Below are positions 34,115-40,390 of a DNA stretch of 40,390 bases, one piece after another (the first letter of the stretch is position 1; each line of letters starts with the position of its first letter). The position numbers and the translations under genes are program-made. Source of the DNA: Helochares maculicollis (lineage: Eukaryota > Arthropoda > Insecta > Coleoptera > Hydrophilidae); NCBI GenBank assembly GCA_033557835.1, contig JAWQRO010000387.1:1-40390 (forward strand). The letters run 5' to 3'. Below the pieces are notes generated by a model. The model made no database searches, was not told the DNA's origin, and saw nothing but the letters and a program-made list of their open reading frames with translations.

Positions 34115-34301
34115 ACCTCAAATTCTGCGTGCACCTCAAATTCAGTTTGTAGTTCAAATTCCGCTTACACTTCAAATACCACTTGCAGCTTACATTTCAC
34201 TCGCATTTCAAATTTCAATTACAGTTTAAATTCGATTCGTTTTTTTAACTTACATCTTAAAATGCGCTTGATTTTAAATTTCGTCTGCAGTTCGAACAAT
34301 T
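34115..34301. repeat. Degenerate 18-bp minisatellite
   Basis: At least six consecutive 18-nt units (34115-34222) follow the pattern RCNTCAAATTYNRYTTGC. Decayed units continue to about 34301. Because the period is a multiple of three, one frame stays open and gives a Ser-Asn-rich hexapeptide repeat. That is a by-product and not a gene. Confidence 0.75.
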
Positions 34302-37300
34302 TTAACGTCTTTCAATTTTGATTCGACCAAGAGAAGCTGCTCTGTTACGGTCACTACTAAAAACTATATCCATGTTTTCCTCTCTAAATCTTCCAATTAT
34401 GAAATGTTTCCGGTGGACATTCCACAATAATTTTTAATAGGAAAAAACTGCCGCTAATCTGTGCGAATCTCTTCAGATACATAATTATACGTTTATCTAA
34501 ATATGTGAAGGTTCCTCTCTCTATTATTATAATTTTGTAGAATTTTGCGTAAAAACTTCGTTGGATTTGACGCGCTGAGCTACCATCTTCCTTAATCGCT
34601 TCAGAAATTTCTTGTAATGTTCGTTTTTAAAATTACTCTGTGTAGTTTAGTATTTTTAGATAGTTTAATATTCCTCAGAACTTCATACACAATCTTGTTT
34701 TCAAATTTTATTAATTTCATGATATTCTCTCATTGGTATATTAGATTAGTTTCACATTTGCTGCTTATTATTTGTCAGGTCTGAATTTTATCAGATTAGT
34801 TTTTAGTTAACAACTTTCCCATTTGATAGTGTTCATCTCAAGTAATCTGCATAGTTGCAAGGATTCATATTTAACCATCGTCTTGAAGCGTCAATTTGTT
34901 TCAAATATATGTTAAGTTTTCTGTGTGAAATATCAGATACTCTATTCACACTCTACGGCGCGAAGTTAGTATAGATTTCCATGTAATATGTATCTCGTGT
35001 TTTTACATACTTCTTGTTTTATGTTAATAGGTAACACGATATGTTTGTACCTCCACCTCATCGAGCTGACTAATCTATTTAATTACGTATAAACCACGGT
35101 TTATTTATATCAGGTCGGTTCGCTTGCCAATTAACTAAGACTTTTTTGTTAATTTATACAGTTTTCTTAAAATAATACCCATACAATTCAATGAGCAGTA
35201 AATAAATGCAGAACAACATTATATGCTATATAACATCATATTAGTAAAAAATATTATAATTAATAAGGTATAGGATGAATTTATTTATCGAAAACTGTAT
35301 TAACTTCGTCTTTACTGAACTAAATTGTACTCACCGATTAGCTTTTGCAACGTAACCACTTAACGAGAAAAGAACCCGACGCAAATGCAATTACTAACAT
35401 TTTAATGAATAACGATTTGTCGACAAAAAGTAGACTTCCTGTTTCCACGTTTGCTCAGGAAAAAACCTAGATAGAGTGCAATATATTATAAAACCCAAGT
35501 AAGTTGTATGGCCAACAATATTAAAACTATGCAGTAAACGGCTGCCGGAAAGCAAATTTAATAAACTCTCAGGATGTTTCATTTGTATTTCTAGTCGAAA
35601 TTATTGTTTGATTTAGGTCAATACAGGCGATTTAATTTAGTAAATTTGCAAATTATCAAATTACTTTGCTATTTCTTGTTGTGGTTAGACATGTTATTAA
35701 TGTTATTACAATTTGCTGCCACCGTATTAGATATTTCAGTCAATAATTGTCTTTAATGGGAAAAAGTAAGTCCTGTTACCGTGTAACTTAATACTATTGC
35801 ATCTGGAAAAAATTTTTAAATTTTAGATCTTTCTAACATTTGCTCCATATTTTTATTGCATGAGATTTAAAAAAAAATCTGGAGTGTCTTTAGATGACTT
35901 TTATAGTCTAAATGGTTTCTTTGCATTATTGAATATAAAATTAGGACTTATTTTTATTTATTTTACTTTTTAATAAATATTAATTTTGTACTTTTTTGTG
36001 TTCTGCGTATAAAATAAATGATTTACAAAGTACCATTACTAAACGCTTTCTATGTATTTTGGTGTTGTTTTAAAATTTTTGTAAATAAAATTTGTTGAAT
36101 TCGTGCATGTTTCGTCTTTTGTCTAAGCGTCTCTGTCATATGCCGGGTAAATTATATCGCGTAATGTAAATGTAAGAGGCTTAAGTAGACATTCTTAATT
36201 GAAGGTGAATTTTAAGCAATTCTGGGTATAATTAGTAATTTTTTTTATTAGACAGTTTTAGGCAAGTACTATATTAAATAATGTTTTGAATTTGGGCTGC
36301 ATATTTGAGAAAATCATGGATACATACCGGCAAGAACATAAATTTGTACCTTCAAATAAAACTATGACATACCATTGTAAGGTAATGTTTTTTATATGAT
36401 AAGATGAAGGGTGCCCTTTAAACAACACAAAATTTTGCGCAAAAATCTTAATTTCTTATACTTAAAAATCGTGACATGATATTAAATTTTACTGAGAAAT
36501 CACCTATGAATATTTCTCAAAATTTTGAAAAATATAGGTAATTCTCTACATAATACATTCTTCAAAATGCTTTGTCCTAGCACTTCACCACGCTAGATAT
36601 GCTTAACAAATCTAAGTAAATATATAAATCCGATCTGGTAATTTATTGGCGCAAGAAAAATCCAATGGTCTATAGCTATGCGGCTTTTATAATATATGTA
36701 CTAGTTGTAATCGGGAGCGAATTTTTTATGATTGAATTTGGGCTACTGTCTGTGCGATTCTCAATCCTAAAACAAATCAGTTATCCTCAGCAAAAAACTC
36801 TTGGTTAAGTCCTTGTCCTTTCCAATGCGTTGTAATTGCCTCATAACTTATTCATAAGCAATAGCGCTGCACCTGCAATTACCTATGAATTTTTTTCCAA
36901 TTTTCTGAAATACGAGAACGGGCATTCAATATTGGCATCGAACCACCGACATCTTTGCGGCTATTACATCCACAAACTAATTACTAATTGGGAATAATGA
37001 TTGATAATGGTAAGGTCGTCTTATATAAGCACGAGAACCTCCATCAATAATAAAGGTGTGGCCGCTTGTTCTGGTCGTTTTCCTTTCTGCATTGCATCTA
37101 ACTCGGGGCGTCCCATAAAAAATATTATTTAATAGGCTCACACAACACAATATCGTGATGCAATTGACTTACAATCTACTAATCGTAAAAGAACATTCTC
37201 TTGGTGAACGTTGCTGGTTTATACCTGATCTATTGAACGAAGCACCAACTGAAGCAATTGCAAAGTAGTCCATCTTCATCTTGATTAATGGAAACCGTTT

Positions 37301-37809
37301 TGCCCTCTTTCTTTTGTCTTAGCCAAGACGTTATTAATCATTTCAATTTTATTCGCGACCTCACTACGATTTCAGTTTATTTAACATCTATAGTCGTTGC
37401 TTAAAGTTCATGCTGGTGATTAATAATTTGAAAATTCAGTAGCGTTGCTAATTTGATCTATTGTTTTATTACTTATTGGCAAAAAGGAAAATATTTGTAT
37501 CAGCTGATGATTTCATAAATCAGAACTTTATTGCGATACAATTATTCATTGCTCATATCGATTCTCAGTAATTAGGATTCTTTTTTAAATAGTTTATGAT
37601 TCCCATTAATTTCCACAGATTAATTATTTGTTTGTGCTAGAAATATGGGCTTATAAGATACACAACAATTTAAATTGTTAAGGAAACATGTTTTTAAAAT
37701 GTGTAAGGGTTTAAAAACATAGGCTTAACAAATGCATTAAATGCTATATTCAATTTATTAATTAAAATCTGCTAGTGCATGGCTTAATGCTGTTTTTTTC
37801 TAATTTTAG
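34302..37809. other. Last part of intron 1, no gene supported
   Basis: AT-rich with no convincing ORF, RNA or repeat. It ends in the acceptor of exon 2. Confidence 0.4.
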
Positions 37810-37965
37810 GAAACAATGGGGCAACCGGAAGAGATAAGAAGATTTTTACAAAATAGTACAAACAGTAGGCGAGGTTCACTGTGTTCAAGCAGAATTGTGG
37901 AAATCCCTGTAGAAAACTTCGTCTATCAATCACAAATAGATACCCTACAATGGCAGCTCAAGCAG
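37810..37965 (+). CDS. Second recognised coding exon of the large plus-strand gene
   Basis: A pyrimidine-rich tract and TTTTAG precede GAA ACA ATG GGG. The frame runs 52 codons to CAG before the donor GTAACT, phase 0 at both ends, so it fits exon 1 (ends phase 0). The peptide includes RRFLQN, then RRGSLCSS, a basic-Ser motif of the kind kinases of the PKA group recognise, then EIPVENF. It ends in YQSQIDTLQWQLKQ, whose hydrophobic spacing fits the start of a coiled coil. An internal ATG at 37816 in good context (AACAATGGG) could start a shorter isoform from another promoter. The rest of the gene lies to the right of the window. The exon call is firm. Its link to exon 1 rests on strand, phase and style. 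I do not recognise the family. Confidence 0.7.
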
Positions 37966-38395
37966 GTAACTTGAATTTCTCCGTGGCAATTTGTAATTTT
38001 TATTGTCTTATATCATCCATATACTCAATATAATCGGTTAAATAACGTAAAAGTATACATTGATTTCAGAAATTTTAGCCAACAAATTTAGTAGTGTCTT
38101 GTACCACGTTACCAAAAGATAAATCCAGAAATATAGCTAAAGATTTAATTACCGAGAAAAGTGAGGTAAATCGTTTTGATTTTGAATCTGACATGATTAG
38201 GGTGAACAAAGAAAATTTTTGTATAGCCTGATTTGCTATTCTAAAAATCCTCAAAGTTTATTATTTAACCGAGGCGATATATGTAACCGCTTGAAATTTA
38301 ACCGTTTTCGAAAGGCTTATTTAAAAGGGAAGGAATAAATAATTCATTTTTAAGCTTAGTACGTACGTATTCATTATATATTAAAATTCAGGAAT
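37966..38395 (+). other. Start of the next intron, nothing recognised
   Basis: AT-rich DNA after the GTAACT donor with no further exon or repeat. The Mutator-like remnant begins at its right edge. Confidence 0.4.
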
Positions 38396-38881
38396 CACAT
38401 TACTACTATTATTTTTATTCAAAATGGCCGTCGTAGTAACTAATCTCTTGAGATCTTCGCGGCGAAAGGCATCAATCGCTGGGACTTTAAGCTTCTGTTA
38501 CAGCAAACTAAAATCAAAAAGTTTGACCGAGAGTGTTCAAAAGTCATTTATTTTCTAGTTGTACCAATAAGGGAACAAAAATTTGAAAAATCGTAAATTG
38601 GCACGCCTTAAAAAAGTTTTTGGGTCAAAAGTGGTACTTTTTTTCATTTGTTTTTGCATTACTTGAGATTCAACTAGAAACTAATACCATAGGGAAGATA
38701 TGTGTCAAGTTTCATAGTAATCGGTTCATAACTTTTTGAGTTATTTTGCCCGGCAATTTAAAAAACGTAGTTTCGAGAAAAACGTTTTAAAGTTTTGACA
38801 CGCAGAAACTCTATGATTACAGTAACTTACGAACTAGTCAGCGATTCCAGAGCCATACAGAAGTCTTTCGATGTGTTAATA

Positions 38882-38910
38882 CAGGGTTTGTATAAAAAGT
38901 AACCGGACTG
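38882..38910 (+). repeat. Left terminal inverted repeat of the 805-bp mariner
   Basis: 29 bp beginning CAGGGTTTGTATAAAAAG, preceded by TA. Confidence 0.9.
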
Positions 38911-38989
38911 GTCTTGTGACGCCCAACTAAATCGATTTTTGGGGCTCTAGTGGTAGTGAGGTATCAAGGGAAGGGGAGCGGGCAAGAAA

Positions 38990-39613
38990 ATGCCTACGGA
39001 AACTCTTCAAATGATCAATGAGGTTTACGGTGAGGATGCTATCCAGAACTCAAGTCTTTCAGTGGCACAAGAATTTCCGAGAGGGTCGCGATGACGTCCA
39101 CGACGAACAGCGCGCCGGACGTCCATCAATCACTCACACGGATCCAAATGTGCAAAAAGTTCGTGATGTGCTGAATACTGACCGTCGTCGGAGCATCCGA
39201 GCAATCGCAGAAGAGGTCGGGATTGATAAGATGACCGTTAACGACATTGTTAAGAACGATCTGGGCACGAGGAAGATCTGTGCGAAGCTGGTGCCAAAAC
39301 ATCTCACGGTCGAGCAAAAGCAGCGTCGTGTTGCTGTCGCTTCGGATATTCTTGATCGTCTGCAAACCGAACCGGATATTTTTGACCGAGTCATTATAGC
39401 CCGGATAAGGTACCACCGGACTTCTTTCTATTCTCTAAGATCAACAGTGTACTGAAGGGTTCGCGGTTTGCGACTCTGGAAGCTGTTCAACTCGCTACGA
39501 CGAGGGCTTTAGATCACTTACGGGTTGCCGACTTCCAGGGAGCGTTCCGGGACTAGAAAATCCGGTACCAAAGGGTTATCTATTTTGATGGGGATAACTT
39601 CGAATATTTCTAG
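38990..39613 (+). pseudogene. Mariner transposase remnant: DNA-binding half kept, catalytic core deleted
   Basis: The reading starts at ATG 38990 (MPTETLQMINEVYGEDA) and shifts frame near 39038. It continues as a 130-codon stretch containing SRTQVFQWHKNFREGRDDV, AGRPS, IRAIAEEVGIDKMTVNDIV and MVPKHLT-like LVPKHLT. These are the paired helix-turn-helix motifs that bind the terminal repeats, followed by the linker. At about 39395-39412 the sequence jumps from FDRVI to PPDFFLFSKINSVLKGSRF, so all three catalytic aspartates (normally in GDETW, HDNAPAH and SPDLAP) are missing. The C-terminal piece has a premature stop at 39554 but reads on to YFDGDNFEYF (stop 39611). Cutting activity is impossible. 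A DNA-binding peptide from 39018-39455 is conceivable but unproven. Confidence 0.85.
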
Positions 39614-39657
39614 AGGAAAAGTGTAAAAATTTTGCCAATAAATATGTTTTCTGAGCT

Positions 39658-39686
39658 CAGTCCAGTTACTTTTTATACAAACCCTG
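39658..39686 (-). repeat. Right terminal inverted repeat of the 805-bp mariner
   Basis: Complement of the left repeat with one C/T difference (CCGGACTG against CTGGACTG), followed by TA. Confidence 0.9.
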
Positions 39687-40390
39687 TATTACTCGTTTTT
39701 CTTCATAAACTCTTCTCGATGTGCTCGACTCAATCTTAGGTCATCGATTTTGTCTTTGTAGGATATGCATTGACGACCAATAACTATCTCTGATAAGTTT
39801 ATTACTCCTAAGATATATGTGTATCCATCATTGAAAAGTCCAGTGGATATAAAAGCACTAATTTATATGATCTTTTATCCAGAATTCAGATGTTTTGGAC
39901 AGACTCGCAAGATAGAGATGAAACTCTTATTTGCATTCTGCGTGTGACCACCCAAACATGTTCCGAGTAAGTCATCCCGGAATAAATCTTCAAAAATCGG
40001 CTTGACATGAGTTTGCACATTAGGATGTAATGAAGCAGGATGTTTAATCTCTCTAGGATTTTCCCCTAAAGCTTTAGCTTTGCGCCACTACATCAGCAGT
40101 ACTCGTCTCTTGGATCATCTTTCATGTCTTTCACGCTGTTTACGTTTCTCCGAATAGCTAATCTGAAAAGACAACATTTTAATTAACGCTTCCGTGAACT
40201 TACCTCTATCTCCCAGGTGATTGTTTTTTATTTTCGAAGTCGAGTACCCATCCTCTCCTGAACATGGCCGATGCATTCGCTTTTCACCATACGGACTTCA
40301 ATCGAGAATTCCTTTGAAGGTTTTTGAATCCCCATCCTCAATGTCGTTTCCGAATTTGACGCCAAATAATTCTTCAGACCGTGAAAACAT

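Larger units (their letters stand above)
2604..37809 (+). other. Intron 1 of the large plus-strand gene (about 35.2 kb)
   Basis: It runs from GTAAAA after exon 1 to a pyrimidine-rich acceptor (CTGTTTTTTTCTAATTTTAG) before exon 2, with phase 0 on both sides. It contains the two TXNDC17-like genes, the mariner composite, the second transposase-like repeat and several tandem repeats. Unseen small exons inside it are possible. Confidence 0.55.
38882..39686 (+). mobile_element. Internally deleted mariner element, 805 bp
   Basis: 29-bp terminal inverted repeats starting CAGGGTTTGTATAAAAAGTA differ at one position, and TA flanks both ends (38880-38881, 39687-39688). The interior keeps the start and the end of a mariner transposase gene but lacks the middle, which explains the 805-bp length against about 1.3 kb for a complete element. 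Its ends and transposase differ from those of the composite at 15.9 kb, so it is a separate family. It sits inside the Mutator-like gene and must have arrived later. Confidence 0.9.
38396..40390 (-). mobile_element. Mutator-like element remnant, minus strand, running off the right edge
   Basis: The block contains the decayed transposase-like gene and, beyond its stop codon, about 440 nt of non-coding tail of a kind seen next to such genes in arthropod genomes (AACTCAAAAAGTTATGAACC, GAAACTTGACACATATCTTCC on the minus strand). A separate mariner is inserted at a TA within it. Neither terminal repeat of the host element is identified; 38396 is a rough limit set by the change in composition. Confidence 0.5.
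38834..40390 (-). pseudogene. Mutator-like transposase-domain protein, decayed and split by a mariner
   Basis: Right to left on the minus strand, the pieces match in order a protein found in many copies in arthropod genomes, placed in the metazoan Mutator-like transposase domain family. They are KSECIGHVQERMGTRLRK (about 40280), LAIRRNVNSVKDMKD (about 40150), HPNVQTHVKPIFEDLFRDDLLGTCLGGHTQN (near 39960), CPKHLNSG, STGLFNDGYTYILGV, and IGRQCISYKDKIDDLRLSRAHR. After the mariner insertion comes the typical C-terminal end ERLLYGSGIAD with its stop (38834-38836). Stops and frameshifts interrupt it at several points, and the N-terminus is outside the window. The function in the intact family is presumed DNA transposition. 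This copy is dead. The family name is from memory of the motifs. Confidence 0.65.

Noticed and set aside
34112..34321. Ser/Asn-rich 69-codon ORF
   Set aside because: It follows from the 18-bp minisatellite, whose period is a multiple of three; the repeat decays without respect for codons.
39126..39416. Two minus-strand ORFs of 86-96 codons
   Set aside because: They are antisense to the mariner transposase remnant, which matches the known helix-turn-helix half on the plus strand.
1..40390. tRNA, rRNA, CRISPR arrays or bacterial-type operons
   Set aside because: No tRNA B-box-like arm in a cloverleaf context, no rRNA-like block and no regularly spaced identical repeats were seen; the gene style is eukaryotic.

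Overview
The window reads as AT-rich nuclear DNA of an animal, most likely an insect. Genes are sparse, introns are very long, splice signals are typical, and the mobile DNA is of Tc1/mariner, Mutator-like and BEL/Pao-like type. Nothing looks bacterial: there are no dense ORFs, operons, Shine-Dalgarno sites or CRISPR arrays. I could not assign the species.

The backbone is one plus-strand gene that I do not recognise by name. Its first coding exon (2316-2603) opens at an ATG in good context and ends at a GT donor in phase 0. The next convincing exon (37810-37965) also starts and ends in phase 0 and leads into probable coiled coil. The gene continues past the right edge. The 35.2-kb intron between these exons fills most of the window. 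A strong nested inverted repeat (2079-2131) lies just upstream of exon 1. Left of that are a BEL/Pao-like LTR with leader (752-1110) and a broken minus-strand ORF with a CUB-like start (1607-1962).

Within the intron, two intact intronless genes stand in tandem on the same strand (8572-8928 and 9359-9730). Both encode TXNDC17/TRP14-type thioredoxin-fold proteins, with CGFC and CATC active sites instead of CPDC. Upstream is a run of interrupted coding-like sequence (7504-8345). Weaker exon candidates are at 4415-4471, 4711-4956 (minus, Cys-rich), 6599-6795 and 10088-10319.

The most unusual mobile DNA is at 15868-17972. It is a TIR- and TA-bounded mariner whose interior carries a partial duplication of its own transposase gene around a fragment of a second Tc1/mariner family. 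A longer copy of that second family lies at 18592-19265. At the right end, a decayed minus-strand Mutator-like transposase gene (38834-40390, running off the edge) is interrupted by an 805-bp internally deleted mariner (38882-39686) of another family. The rest of the intron is AT-rich DNA with a few tandem repeats (27.7, 29.3 and 34.1 kb) and no gene I can support.
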